The notes: generated by a model from the letters alone, not told the origin. A DNA stretch of 64,000 bases from Osedax frankpressi (GCA_964035775.1 OZ038312.1:39063536-39127535); one strand, 5' to 3'; positions 24,441 through 37,683 are shown, counted from the first letter of the stretch. Program-made: numbers and translations.

Positions 24441-27400
24441 CTATATCCTTTTCCTAGAGGATCTTGATTTTTTAAAATACAAAGACAATGGTTTCAGTAT
24501 GTGAGTAATGGTATTGATGCACCATGACCTACCCAGCAATTTTAGTCTTTTAGTGTAGGATAGATTTCCAACGTCGGTATAGTGATCTGGATATCCAAAT
24601 ATCCTGTAGAATAATACGATATATAAAGTATGAATATTCACATCATTATGTAAAATAAAGTTCTATTAATAGTAATAGAAATTGTCATTGAAACCTCTCC
24701 ACTTCTGGTATCCATAGTTGGTCAAATTTACCTCCCATGTCAACGGGAAATTCATTATTACGAACAATTGAGTTGCTATGAGTAGTTATGGTTCTTATTT
24801 TATCCATCTGAAATCAATTTTTACTAAAGTATAATCAAAGTGTAATTTATTTATGAAATTATTATAATATAAAATAAGTTACACAGTATATTAAATAACA
24901 TTTATGATTCATAGTTTATTTTAAATTATGTATTTAATTAAAAATAAATATTTATTTTAAATACAATTAATTCAACCATGGCTTTTCTTCCAGGCATTAA
25001 AATATCATCTAAATTTTGTACAAATTCTTCATTATCACTATTATCTCTGCATTATAAATCAGTGTTATTATCATGGGTGCTTCATTATACTTCTAGAATA
25101 GATTGAAAATATGTCTAAATATAGAAATATACCTTTCCATATGTGGAATATTTCCCCAAAAATAACGCTTTCTATTTTGAGGAGAATAATTTGATGAATT
25201 CCAAATAGTTGGATTTTTCTACAAATTCATGCATCAATATTTACATTGAAATTTATATAATGAATCAAAAATGTAATTTTCGAACAACTAAAATATTTGA
25301 TTAGTTAGGGATAATATTCAAAAATGTATTTACAACATATTCTATGTTTTACTTCATAATAAACAATCTAAGAATTACCGAAAGAAATCTAGTGATGATA
25401 TTTCTATCTTCTGTTTTCATTGAAGCTACATTTTCAAAGAGCCAAAACAAATGTGACTTTTGCATCCTTTTCAAAATATTCACAATTCGGTGAAATTCAA
25501 AAAAAAGTTTTCCTGTTCCAACTTTAAATATTACAATTATTGAAATTAATAATTTAATAATCAATAAAAATTTAAGTTAATTATCAGACTTATTATTTGT
25601 TTAATAATTTAAATATAATGTAACCAAATAGTCCACCCCTATTTGGATTTGCCCTAGAGAGTTCGTTACAAGGAGATCCTCCAATAACCAAATCAATTCT
25701 TCCAATTTCTTCAAGCTGTTAGGAAATCGCGATTAGTATTGAATCTATTGCGAAAATAGAAACGATATTATTAATAAATGCAGAAAACCTTGGAAGCAGT
25801 AATTGTTCTTATATCGCCGAGGTACGTAATGTTTTTGTAGTTGTTATTCGATGATACAAGAATTGCATCGTCATCTATTTCGCTTGCAAAATAATGCTCC
25901 ACTTCTAAATCCAATTTTTTAAGAGCTCGATACCCTATCAATAAAGTAAATTACCAATAATAATTATACATTCTCTTGATTCAATCATCTATTTGGTAAT
26001 ATTTGAGTGTATCTATTTTAATACAGTTACAATACGAATATAACGGCATACACTATTGATATTATCTTACCAGCGGATAATCCATCAAATAATGAAAGAA
26101 CTCTAATAGGTTGACCTTTCACAAAGTCGTTATCAACAGTTTCATCTTTTATATTGTATGTCAGGATTAAATCTTCATTTTCTTCATTATCACTAAAGCT
26201 GTAAATTATACATTTCGATCTCTTCTTAAAGTAGATTTTATTGCAAATATATGGTGAATGGATTTAGCAATTTATTAATATTAATTAAAATAAATAGAAA
26301 TGATTCGTAGATTTTTGTAATAAAAAGATATATTACCACATCTTCTCTTCGTTTCTCTTCATTTGTTTAATTTTATGTGTGAATTCTACATTTTTGGGTA
26401 AAAAGCAAACAATTTTCAAAGAAGTTTTTACAAATTCTGGAATATCTTCATTAGGTGTATCTATTGTTTAAATGAAGTATGAATTGTAATTATAGTCAAA
26501 ATATGTTAATCTAAGTCAAGAGATGACTTTGACTTATCATGTGGGTATAATATATAATCTCACTATTGTATGGAAATATTATACTCTTGTGTGGAAATAA
26601 ATATATATTAAAAATATAAAAAATTACTTGAATAATTTATATTGTAATATTAATGTTTTAATTGAATAGTATTTAATTCTATTCAAAAACAATGAGTAAT
26701 TGTTTTCTATCCAGTACTCATTTTTGCATTGCATAATAGAAATATAAATTATTATTTAAATTGTAAAGCTTATATAAGAAGATAATTGAATTAACATTTG
26801 AAATGTAAATAACTATAAATCAATATTATAAATGTAAAGTATCTATTTTCAGATAATCATAACTTATATAAACAAAATTAGTTATTCCAAAATAATTATA
26901 AGTTAATTGAATTATACTTAAAATTAATAATTTAAAATACAATACATCACTAACTCCTGTGCATCCAGGCATTGTTTCCTTGAATGTTGAAACCCTTTTC
27001 TGCCCATTCCTCGATGTTGTCTTGTTCAATTCCTGCACGTTCTGCACATACCTCGCATAAGAAATTACGTTTAAAACCAATTAATCGTAATTACTACTAG
27101 TAAATCTTGTACATTATTTATACAAAACATATACTTTTATAATAAATTTACAATAAATAGAATTACCTTTAAAATTTCCTTTATTCCGTAGCTATATTTT
27201 TTCCCCATATAATTCGATTTATTTTTGATATATATCTTGTTATAATTTAGACAAAATTGTCCACATAATTGGTCGGATACCTGAAAAAGTGTAATTAATA
27301 TAATTACTATATAATATTATATATGCTGGATTATTGCTTGTTTATAAGTAAATAAAAAAAGAACTTCTAATATACCATGTAACTCCACCAACATACAATA

Positions 27401-30400
27401 CATCGTATTACCTAAACGCCTGTAAACAAAACACTAAATGACAATCAATAATAGATGTATTTTATAAAGGATGTATCACTACTCGATAACCAATCATAAA
27501 CCTGAACTTATTAATTCAATAATACTTGATGATGATATAGATGTCATGTGTCTTAGAGATAGTGCTATCTAATTTCTCACTGCCAATTTTCACAGCAGCT
27601 ACACCAGACTCATTATGGTGTCCAATACTCTAGATCATATACAGATTAATTAAACAAATACATTTTTCGTAAAATGACCTACGAAAATGATAATTCTTGA
27701 TTATGACAAATTAGGTAACATTACTGAAACTCATTGCAACCCCCTACAAAAATAATTTACATATACGCTCTAACTAAACTCTTGATATATGCACTAGGCG
27801 ATTAAGACCTTGATGGAATTTCACCCTAACTTACAAACGCAGACTACTTAAGAAGATAGAAACTACACAATGAAAAAAAAACTATCCCTAATAGAAATTA
27901 ATTTATACAACATAAAAACGTATACAGAAAACTCTCTAAATACCGAAACTAAGAAAATGTAATAAATATAATAAAAAATAGAAACACACGACAAATCTTT
28001 ATAAAACTTTTGATTGTCAAAATCACAATAAATATACAATTTAACAAACTATTTAAATTTTCGTATTTTTTCATATTTGAAATTAAAAATATCTTCAAAA
28101 ATAATTGAAAATGACTGTATTAATGTCAACAGACTAACATACTTTAATAACTTGATTTACAGTAATACTACATCATATATCATAAATAACATAACTCTCT
28201 TTCTAGTTAGCCTAAATAAAAAACTTATTGTAGATAAACAACTGAATTTCTTAAAGAAAATATAAACTACTTCATTTCAATATACTGCGACTTAATAAAT
28301 AAATACATTGACCAAAACCACTTTCCTCAACTACTGATTCATGTTATAATAATTAACTAAAGAAAGCTAACCTTGATACAGCTTTACTATATCTTAAAAC
28401 TAAATTATCGACTTTATCGAAAACACTGAATGTGTAATCTTCTGACTGTATAACTGAATGTATAATCTTATGACTGTATAACTGAATGTATAATCTTATG
28501 ACTGTATAACTGAATGTATAATCTTCTGACTGTATAACTGAATGTTTAATCTTCTGACTGTATAACTGAATGTATAATAATCTTCTCCAACACAATCCAA
28601 TTATCCCCTAATATTAAATACACAATAAAGTAAATATGATATACAACTATAAATTATTATAACTGATATTGGATTCTAAATAAATTTGTTCCTTTTCCTT
28701 TAATATTTCATACAGAACTTACTTGACAGACAATCTCTGAAAATACCAATTACTTCAACGGTAGTAATCTAGATTACTGAAATAGCATTCAACAATAATA
28801 ACAAAACAACTGAAATGACTAAATAAAATAATTTATACATCTGCAGAATTATCTGCAAACTCCCAAAAAAATCACACTTCAGAATTTCTTAAGCATATTA
28901 AATAGCTGCACATTGAAGAAAGGTCCATATATAAAGAAAGTACAACCTAGTACTCATACTCATACTGCCGTCTATAAACAAATACAAATATATATATCGC
29001 CACTCACATTAACAAATATACTAATAACAGAATACTGAGATCTACAAACAAACTATACTCAATACCCCTGACATCTCAGAAACTGCCTTCCTTCAGTCAG
29101 CCCCACTTTATAGAATAGCTTTCTGCCCAAACTACAACAAGAACCAAACATACATAGTTATAAAACGAAACTTTATTCTCTCCTAGCCACTCACAAATTA
29201 CTTATACTACTTTACTAACATTACTTAACCCAATTCATAACTCCTTATCTATTACATAACATATCATATAAACTATTCATACAATTCACTTTCACGTGCA
29301 TGTTATATAAATGACACCTACTACTACTGACAATGAATACTGCTAATATTTCACTAATATCTAATTGTCCACCTCGCTAACAAACTATAATCTCTCATCA
29401 CACTACATTACCTATCACCTACTCATCCCCAAATCTCAATTTACCATTCCAACACCACACTAACTTATCTAAACTTACTTATTTACAATCTTGCCCTTGC
29501 GTTGTTCAATTATTATCCTTATGTTATGCAGTATTTGGTATTATTAATATTATACACGTCTAATTGGGCAAATAACTAGAAATCTGTGTTTAAATACAAA
29601 TATTACACAAATCACACACAAACCCGCACACACACACGCACACAGACCCGCACACACACGTACATACACGTACAACACAAACATACATACACTTATATAT
29701 ATATATACTGTTTGCATATAATCTACTCATTTCACTACATTCCAGTGTATTCAGAAAATCAATAAGTTATTATTAATTACACACTTATACAAGCTATTAC
29801 AACATGGCAGGCGGGCAATCATTCTGATGGTTTATTACTCCGTATTACGTAATAAGTGAATTCAAAAGAGGCATATTTGATTTCGTAATGCCACTACTCT
29901 GGCCTGTCAACTGAAAGAAGACACGCGACACGATAGCGACAGGCTGCAATGCAGTGGCATGGTAACCATGGTAACCACGTGCACCACAGTGACACTAGTG
30001 GTTACATCTCGTGCTAGGGTATGGATGATGTTATTAGTACCTTAAGTAGTAGTACATTAAGTAAGCGTGTCGATATAATACATCCATACTTCATAACATC
30101 GATAACTTTTCAATATGGTATTTAAATAATAATTATATATATAAATATATATTGTGTTATATAGTTATCGTATATATTTAATATTATATAATCGTATATT
30201 ATATATATAAATATATATTGTGTATTAGAGTTATCGTATATATTTGATATTATATAATCGTATATAATAAAATGATACATTAGAATACTAAATCATTACT
30301 AAATTCAAAACCTGAGATATTTTACGATCTCCGAACCAATAAACCCACTTCATGTTATCGTTGGTGTTCATTTGGTTGCAGTCAACAGACTCCAGGACCA

Positions 30401-30467
30401 TGGCTGGCCAGAACTTCTTTCCGTACTTCGCCCAAATCGCATCTCCTCGTTTCAAGGTCGTGCAGTT
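24441..30467 (-). CDS. Dnmt3: DNA cytosine-5 methyltransferase 3, PWWP + catalytic domain, 5' partial
   Basis: De novo DNA methyltransferase. Exons in transcript order: 30467-30312, 27280-27167, 27051-26955, 26460-26337, 26198-26071, 25934-25789, 25715-25637, 25521-25379, 25218-25133, 25046-24977, 24807-24695, 24603-24441. All phases agree over 1,419 nt. PWWP domain: [17 protein letters not shown] and WVYWFGDRK, continuing through the second and third exons to EEWAEKGF. Catalytic domain: [13 protein letters not shown] (motif I, S-adenosylmethionine), GGSPCNELS (motif IV, catalytic Cys), [19 protein letters not shown] (motif VI), [30 protein letters not shown] and LLGRSW (motif X). All the catalytic residues I could check are present. 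The Cys-rich ADD domain normally placed between PWWP and motif I is missing. The segment there is 82 residues, with two cysteines. Exons before the PWWP were not found. Likely a functional enzyme with altered histone sensing. Confidence 0.93.
28410..28582. repeat. 28-bp repeat in Dnmt3 intron
   Basis: About six copies of a unit holding CTGTATAACTGAATGTATAA followed by TCTTCTGA or TCTTATGA, inside the 3.0-kb intron between the first two recognised Dnmt3 exons. The rest of this intron (27281-30311) is AT-rich; parts between 28000 and 29300 read like very decayed coding sequence, possibly LINE remains, but I cannot assign them. Confidence 0.85.
29810..30080. other. GC-richer block with palindromes in the large Dnmt3 intron
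   Basis: About 270 bp with balanced base composition inside AT-rich intron. It contains the palindrome GGTAACCATGGTAACCA and a hairpin-capable GTGGTTAC / GTAACCAC pair around CACGTG. Could be an internal promoter, an enhancer or a remnant of an inserted element. No coding frame stands out. Confidence 0.4.
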
Positions 30468-31009
30468 CTATAAAACAATGCCCCTGTTTACAGTATTGTC
30501 TACTACTGGTCTCGGAATGCAATGCCTCTACCCATACTAAATAATATATCGCAGGTTCAAATTCTTTTAAATGAAATTCTACACGTCATAAACTTCAGGA
30601 AACATCCGTAAAGTATTCCCTATCCAGTGTCTTAACCATGTCTTAAACATGTCTTAACCATGTCTTAACCATGACTTAACCATGTAACTATTGCATAACA
30701 TTATGAAGTCGAAGTACTTTATAAACAAACGTTGTATACACGATAAAATAGTGTATAAAAAAGTTGTATTTATAAAAAAACGACTGTATTTAATAACTGT
30801 ATCGTTAAATAGTTATTATGTTAGTCTCACGCCATTTATTTGTTGGCTAATGAGCGCACTTCGAGAGGTCTCGATAATATTGTAATGCCCCATCGCTAGT
30901 ACCCAAAACCCATATGTAATAAAAACCTTTAGAATATTAGGTTCCGTTCTTTTGCAGATCAATTTAGAACCAGATTTCTCTAAATCATTTTAATAACGGT
31001 ATTCGAATT
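30468..31009. other. unique DNA upstream of the PWWP exon
   Basis: Should hold the 5' exons or leader of Dnmt3 but none is recognisable. A short run of CATGTCTTAAC repeats lies at about 30635-30685. Confidence 0.5.
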
Positions 31010-31320
31010 ATTAATTTATACAATTAATATGGTTAAGGTTTACTGGATTAATTTATATAATTAGAATAGAGGGTTAATTTATATAATTAATAGAATAGAA
31101 GGTTAATTTATATAATTAATAGAATATAGGGGCAATGGATTAATTTATATAATTATTAGGGTACAGAGGTAATGAATTAATTTATATAATTAATAAAGTT
31201 TGAGGGTTAATGGATTAATTTATATAATTAATAGAATAGAGGGTTAATTGATTAATTTATATAATTAATAGAATAGAGAGTTAATGGATTAATTTATATA
31301 ATTATTAGAGTATAGGACGG
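31010..31320. repeat. ~37-bp AT-rich repeat
   Basis: About eight imperfect copies built on TTAATTTATATAATTAATAG followed by AATAGAGGG and a variable TTAATGGA. Confidence 0.85.
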
Positions 31321-31654
31321 CGGATTAATTAAAATGTAGATAATACGGTAAATGAACATGCATCTAGGTAAGATAACGTGATTATTTATTGTTTATTTTA
31401 AAGTATATATGTGTACAATTATATAATTAGTATCATAAATTAATTATTAATTATATATTTTGTATACAAGTTGTGTTATTCATTATATTTAAATATATTT
31501 ACATATTTTATTTATTATATCGAATGCGAATACTATAATGTTATATAATTAGTTTATATCACGAAATTACGTACTATTTAGATTATTATAAATGTCTAAC
31601 TTTTATATTTTATATACATGGTGTTGGCAGGTAACTAAAAATAATTAAACTAAA

Positions 31655-31875
31655 TATCTGAACTGTGGCGTGTGAACTATACATTGTGGTGGTACATTGT
31701 TGCGTATGCACTATGGAGTATGCACCGTGGCATATGTACCATGGCGTATGCACTGTGGCGTAAGTAATATTTCATGTGCACTTTGCCGTTTGAATTATAT
31801 AGCCTGTAATACAATGTAGTGACGTGTGTACTGTGGCATGTATATTGTGGCATCTACTATGGCGTGTGTATTATC
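31655..31875. repeat. degenerate TGTGGCGTATGCAC repeat
   Basis: Around a dozen degenerate copies of a unit of about 15 bp, TGTGGCGTATGCAC, with GTACCATGGCG and similar variants. Old compared with the neighbouring 22-bp array. Confidence 0.7.
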
Positions 31876-32349
31876 AAAGACTGGAGTTATTGAATATTAG
31901 ATATATGCAGCTATAATGTGATGCTATAGCATTGAAATTAAAATGCTCCAATCATTCCCAAGTAACCATGGTTTACATCATCTGCAGATGACGTAAATAT
32001 TATAAATTATTATATAATTATTTTAAATAAAATAATATTTATATTATAATTCGAATACAAATAAAATTAATTATCTCTTTTATTAAATAACAAAAATAAA
32101 TTTAAATAACAAAAAAACAAAAAGTGCCTGGATAATTTCTTTGGTTATTAGTAATATGTATTTACATCTTTGTTATTATTATTGGGATGCTGATTTAATA
32201 TGACCACTAATATTTGAATACAAGCGAATCTGTAGATCATGCATTTACTTTAATAACTTTTCAATTGTGTTTAATATATTTAATATAATTAATATATTTT
32301 AGTAAGAATATAACTTAGTTTCAATATTATTCCAAGTAACTATTGTTGA

Positions 32350-33343
32350 TCGCTAAGATAATAACTTAGCTAAGATAAGATAATAACTTAGCTAAGATAA
32401 GATAATAACTTAGCTAAGATAAGATAATAACTTAGCCAAGATAAGATAATAACTTAGCTAAGATAAGATAATAACTTAGCTAAGATAAGATAATAACTTA
32501 GCTAAGATAAGATAATAACTTAGCTAAGATAAGATAATAACTTAGCTAAGATAAGATAATAACTTAGCTAAGATAAGATAATAACTTAGCTAAGATAAGA
32601 TAATAACTTAGCTAAGATAAGATAATAACTTAGCTAAGATAAGATAATAACTTAGCTAAGATAAGATAATAACTTAGCTAAGATAAGATAATAACTTAGC
32701 TAAGATAAGATAATAACTTAGCTAAGATAAGATAATAACTTAGCTAAGATAAGATAATAACTTAGCTAAGATAAGATAATAACTTAGCTAAGATAAGATA
32801 ATAACTTAGCTAAGATAAGATAATAACTTAGCTAAGATAAGATAATAACTTAGCTAAGATAAGATAATAACTTAGCTAAGATAAGATAATAACTTACCTA
32901 AGATAAGATAATAACTTAGCTAAGATAAGATAATAACTTAGCTAAGATAAGATAATAACTTAGCTAAGATAAGATAATAACTTAGCTAAGATAAGATAAT
33001 AACTTAGCTAAGATAAGATAATAACTTAGCTAAGATAAGATAATAACTTAGCTAAGATAAGATAATAACTTAGCTAAGATAAGATAATAACTTAGCTAAG
33101 ATAAGATAATAACTTAGCTAAGATAAGATAATAACTTAGCTAAGATAAGATAATAACTTAGCTAAGATAAGATAATAACTTAGCTAAGATAAGATAATAA
33201 CTTAGCTAAGATAAGATAATAACTTAGCTAAGATAAGATAATAACTTAGCTAAGATAAGATAATAACTTAGCTAAGATAAGATAATAACTTAGCTAAGAT
33301 AAGATAATAACTTAGCTAAGATAAGATAATAACTTAGCTTAGA
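32350..33343. repeat. homogeneous 22-bp satellite-like array
   Basis: About 45 copies of a 22-bp unit that contains TAACTTAGCTAAGATAAGAT. The copies are almost identical: I saw single changes near 32435 (GCCAAG), near 32895 (ACCTAAG) and at the last copy. The unit holds the perfect palindrome CTTAGCTAAG. Such uniformity means recent expansion or active homogenisation. Confidence 0.97.
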
Positions 33344-33454
33344 TAATGCCTTGTCTATATTGGTAATTTCATATATTCAGGTTACTACTCCATGTAAAGA
33401 GTAGCCCGAATATTTCAATTGTATCTTTTGTTTGTTCCGCTATTTTAATCGATT

Positions 33455-33926
33455 TCACCACTTTCGAAGGAACTGAACAGATGTCATCAATACATATTGT
33501 TGTGAATAGGAAACATCAATATTAGTTTGCAGGTGTTGGATAGTATTCCTTATTCTAGTCAATACATTTGCGACTTTATAAAGACAATAAAGACATATAG
33601 CATGATTGAAAGTCATAAACAGTGGATCATTTATTAGGACTCTAAATTCTTTGTTATAACGGGGAAAAGGTTTGGCGATGATATCGGTGGTATTCGTGGC
33701 TTTTCTTGGGTAACTTTTTATTCTATTAACTATCGTAAATAGAGATTATTATGGACTCGATACGAATTAAGGTCATGTGACAAATAAGTCACATCTTATC
33801 GTGGCTTCGGAGGATCTTAATTTTTTGACAAGGAATCACAGCTGAATTATCAACAATGTAAACTTTGTGAGGTAAGTCGGAAGTTATATTAAAAAGGTAT
33901 TCACCGCCCGGTGGTATTAAATTTGC
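33455..33926 (-). CDS. candidate two-exon coding segment, unknown protein, 5' partial
   Basis: Exon A (33926-33793) reads IPPGGEYLFNITSDLPHK, then VYIVDNSAVIPCQKIKILRS; exon B (33722-33455) reads YPRKATNTTDIIAKPFP, then LINDPLFMTFNHAI and ends SVQFLRKW before TGA. The 70-bp intron has a GTGACT donor and a TTAATAG acceptor, and the phases (2/1) agree. Amino-acid make-up is protein-like in both. Exon A has no acceptor or ATG at its 5' side, so the segment may be a truncated gene or a decayed fragment. Family not recognised. Confidence 0.3.
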
Positions 33927-34539
33927 ATTATTAATATTAATTCATTATTTATGTGGATAATAAATGAAAAAATTATTAATGGACGATACTTTCTATCATA
34001 GAGGTAATATATCTGATAGGTTTTTATAATAAATAAATATATCGTATAAATATACCAGTAAACAATTTAGTTAAATTCATTTTTGCATTGCATAATTTAT
34101 TTTTTTATTTTTGTAGCCACATCAAAGAATGTACAACATTATTACGTCATTATTTGCTGTGTGAACTAATATATTTGTATCACATATATAATAACTATTA
34201 TATATGTGATACATATATATTGAATGAGCATAATATGATACATTTGAAAAATATCATATAAGTCATTAAATATATAATATACCCCTGAAGAGTATCGAGA
34301 GAAACACCATACTGTAAACTATAATGTTCCAATGACAAATAGTATGGTCATTATACTCTTCACTGGAATATACCACATTCACAGTATAAGTTCCTGTTTT
34401 CACAAATATTTATATAACGAAATATTTAATAAATTATGAAATATAAAAATAGTATAATTAATTATTGTTTAAATATTTATTAAGCATATAATAAAGAAAT
34501 TTCTTCCTTCCTTTTATACTTAATTTCCAATTTAGATAT

Positions 34540-35130
34540 CTAGCATTTCTTCGTCGCCTTATTGTATCTTTGAAGATCTTTGCTTGCCAAGAGTAGGAAT
34601 GGTTTCTTTTGTTTACAATCCATATTTCTCCATAATTGTCCTGCGCATTTTACGAAATCTGTTATACATTGTATCTTTGCTTTCTTAGATTCTTGCTTAT
34701 ATAATCCAGTGAAGAACATAACATATGCATTTCTAGGTCTCTTTGGGCCCTTCTTTTGTTTCCTGTTCCTCCTTTTTCTACAACGAGATCTTTTTGTTAC
34801 TTTCTGTATTGTACGACCTACGCATCTTGATTTCGATCTTTTATTTATATTACGAGATACTGGTTTACTGGTTTTCCTTTTGCATATATTGGTACATCTT
34901 TGATTTCTCGATGTTGACTTTTTGGTTGACTTTCTACATACTGATAATTTTCTTTTACATAATAAGCTTGTATTTGTTTTACGATTTATGCATTTTTTCT
35001 TGGTAATTCTTGTAACGGGACATTTCTTTTTTATAATTCTTTTACTTGAACATGTTTTCTTAATGTTACGACTACAATTCCTCTTCTGCTTCATACTTCT
35101 AGAATTATTACGCTTGCAAGTAGATTTCAT
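34540..35130 (-). CDS. sperm-chromatin-type HMG-box protein, copy 1 (196 aa)
   Basis: A single-exon gene with ATG at 35130. Residues 1-125 form a highly basic tail of Lys/Arg/Ser with 11 cysteines spaced every 5-20 residues. Residues about 130-191 form an HMG box: KRPRNAYVMFFTGLY opens helix 1, then CITDFVKCAGQLW, then KPFLLLASKDLQRYNK. This layout matches insect sperm nuclear proteins of the MST-HMG-box group (Mst35B and related protamine-like proteins in Drosophila), which replace histones in spermatids and are cross-linked by disulphides. Copy 1 has one extra Leu at residue 57 (SLLCKRK) against the other four. AATAAA (minus strand) lies at 34491-34486, about 50 bases after the stop. An architectural, sequence-nonspecific DNA-binding role is inferred from composition and fold; testis expression is inferred from the family. 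Confidence 0.87.
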   Translation of the reverse strand: MKSTCKRNNSRSMKQKRNCSRNIKKTCSSKRIIKKKCPVTRITKKKCINRKTNTSLLCKRKLSVCRKSTKKSTSRNQRCTNICKRKTSKPVSRNINKRSKSRCVGRTIQKVTKRSRCRKRRNRKQKKGPKRPRNAYVMFFTGLYKQESKKAKIQCITDFVKCAGQLWRNMDCKQKKPFLLLASKDLQRYNKATKKC

Positions 35131-37683
35131 TGTTAAAGAAATACGTCTGTCTTGATCGATGTTTATTTTATAATGAAATAATTATGATTATTATTTAATA
35201 ACAAATTGTTAATTGCTTTTTAATTACTGCGAATAATGTTGTAAAATGTTTTACAATTAATAATTTTAATTAGAAATAAAATATTTTCTTAAATTTATAA
35301 ATAAACATTTATTCAGACATTTTTTCTATTACATTTACTTTCAAAAGAAATAATTCTAGAATATGAGGAACATACTCCATAATTATCAACACTATATATT
35401 TTTTATATATGAAATTATATATATATAAATATATAGGAAATTACATTTCTTATATATTATATACACCCTTATATATTATATAAATATACAGTAAATTATA
35501 TTTCTTATATATTATATACACCCTTATAAATATATATAATATTGATCACATAGAAAAATATTGAAAACGTTATTTTTATAAAGGAAAATTACAAAAAAAA
35601 TATATTTACATCGTTGGTTATAAAATATCCCCAATATGATAATCATTTGAAATTAATAAATTTACACATTCCTTATATAACTATAGCTTTGTTATATAGA
35701 CGCGCGCATAATAATAATTGAACTTTGCTGAAGGACATTTTAGGACATATCATTGAATGTGAGGACCTAATGTCATATGCATTGTAGGTCGTGCTCTGCT
35801 GTGCGTTACCAATAGGAATAAAGAATAAGAACCAGTTCCAACGCGCTTGTTGGTGTAGCGAATCTGATTGTGTGTTAGTATTGAAGGTTTAAATTGCGCT
35901 GTTAACAACTAACCCATCTCCTTAAGTATAATTCGTAATAAGTAACACACTTAACTGTTAATTTTAATATATCGCAATACATTATATAACGCATTGTATT
36001 GCAAAATATATACTATTGTTCAAAGTAAAAAGCTATTGTTTTTTAATTTTGAGATAATAATGGTAAATTAACGTAATAACTATCATTTTAGTTAACCTCG
36101 TTATATTCCCTTACGCTTTATACTACCAAACAGAGAGTCTGGAAAAAGAAAGCAACCTGGAGATGATGTGACGTCTTCTGATATTTGCTGAATCTGCAAT
36201 AAATCATATTTTAAAATAACTTAGTTATAAATAAGGATTGAATATTAGCAGATTAAATCTAAATATATATTTTTACATTTATATAATGTTTACAAGTGAA
36301 TACAAAAATATAATCGAAAATTGTTATTTTGATTATTTTCTGTAAATATTTATCTTGGAAGTATCTTGTATTTTATTAATGACGTATGTATTTATATGTG
36401 TAAATAATAAAATGTACCCTATGCATATCTATTTATGAAGATTACCTTATATATAAACATTATTGGTAGATAACTAATAATTAAACGATTAGAGATTATT
36501 ATTACATTATTAATTGCTAAATTTGAAAACTTATAGAGATAACAAGTATGTACCATGTATACTTAATATAGAGAGATTATTATATTAGCTATTCTTTAAT
36601 TATGTTGTAACAAATCAGATAATTATCTATATCAACATTATTATACGGTATTGTTTCATAATTCTGTTGTGAGTAATAATAGTATTATTTAATAATCTTT
36701 TGTTGACAATTAAAACATTTACATACACTTTTTTATTTAGTTACAATATTTTGTTATTTGATTGCATTCTATATATTTTATGATATAAAATAAAACATAT
36801 AAATTTTATAATTTCATTAAAATCATAATCTATATTCCATTAGAGAGGCATGTCTACAATTTAATAACGGTATATCTAGTAATGCTGATAGATGAAAACG
36901 CTTCTGCAATCTACCATTTACTCTCACTACTTAATATTCACGACCTTAATGATTGCATTGTTACAGAACACAGAATATTACCTAGACCGAGATGTTATCA
37001 TGTTGTCATATTTAGATATAATATACACGAATTGTTTCTGATATCGCCTGATACTGACAATCATATATATATATTCTATATTTAAATATATAAACTTGTG
37101 TACGTTAGTCGTGAAATATTACTGTTCGATGATGTATCATCGAGAGAATAGAATACTATATTTCTTGTAGGTGAATATAATAATTACTTATACCATATAT
37201 AATAGAGTAGGTTATTATCAAATATATGCTAACTGTATATTACAGCGAATGAATAAAATATAATATATTTTAAATATTGGACCTGGTCCAATGGACCACA
37301 TATAATATTATATAATCATAATAACTATTGAAATATACTATATGAGCTGCTAAAAATAGAATGCATCCCTGATGAGTATATAGAGAAATGCCAAACTCTA
37401 GGAAATTCATTGGTAGAAATATTAGAAATATATTTATAAAATGTTACAATATTACAATGACAAATATGTTGATGGTTAAATTGAGTATTCTGCACTAGAA
37501 TATTAAATATCCACTTCACGTTATAGGTTTGATTTTATAAATGATCATATAACGAAATATTGACTAAAGTATAAGTATGAAATATTAATATAGTATAAAT
37601 AATTATTGTTCAAATATTTATTAAGCATAATATAATAAAGAAATTTCTTCCTTCCTTTTATACTTAATTTCCAATTCAGATAT
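35131..37683. other. spacer between HMG-box copies 1 and 2
   Basis: AT-rich spacer. It holds a ~160-bp segment, about 35711-35870, that is absent from the other spacers, then a block (35848-35900) that appears in the opposite orientation in the others, then only one arm of the palindrome described at 38867. A 67-codon ATG frame at 36882-37085 (LPRPRCYHVVIFRYNIH) is open here but broken or lacking its ATG in the other spacers. A conserved motif GTCTGGAAAAAGAAAGCAAC sits near 36140. Confidence 0.8.

Noticed and set aside
27700-29300. Possible decayed LINE in the Dnmt3 intron
   Set aside because: Some segments feel coding-like, but no motif of reverse transcriptase or endonuclease can be named.
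32350-33343. CRISPR array
   Set aside because: Uninterrupted tandem 22-bp units without spacers, in a eukaryotic genome.
34580-34903. 107-codon plus-strand frames opposite each HMG-box gene
   Set aside because: Antisense shadows of a Lys/Arg-rich coding sequence; no family resemblance.
36882-37085. 67-codon ATG frame in spacer 1
   Set aside because: The other spacers lose its ATG or carry a frameshifting insertion, so it is not conserved as a gene although the DNA is.
37325-37519. 64-codon minus-strand frame repeated downstream of HMG copies 2-5 (also 40348, 43288, 46325)
   Set aside because: It opens at GTG, has no ATG near its start, and is conserved only as far as the whole duplicated unit is. 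It lies past the polyadenylation hexamer of the gene.
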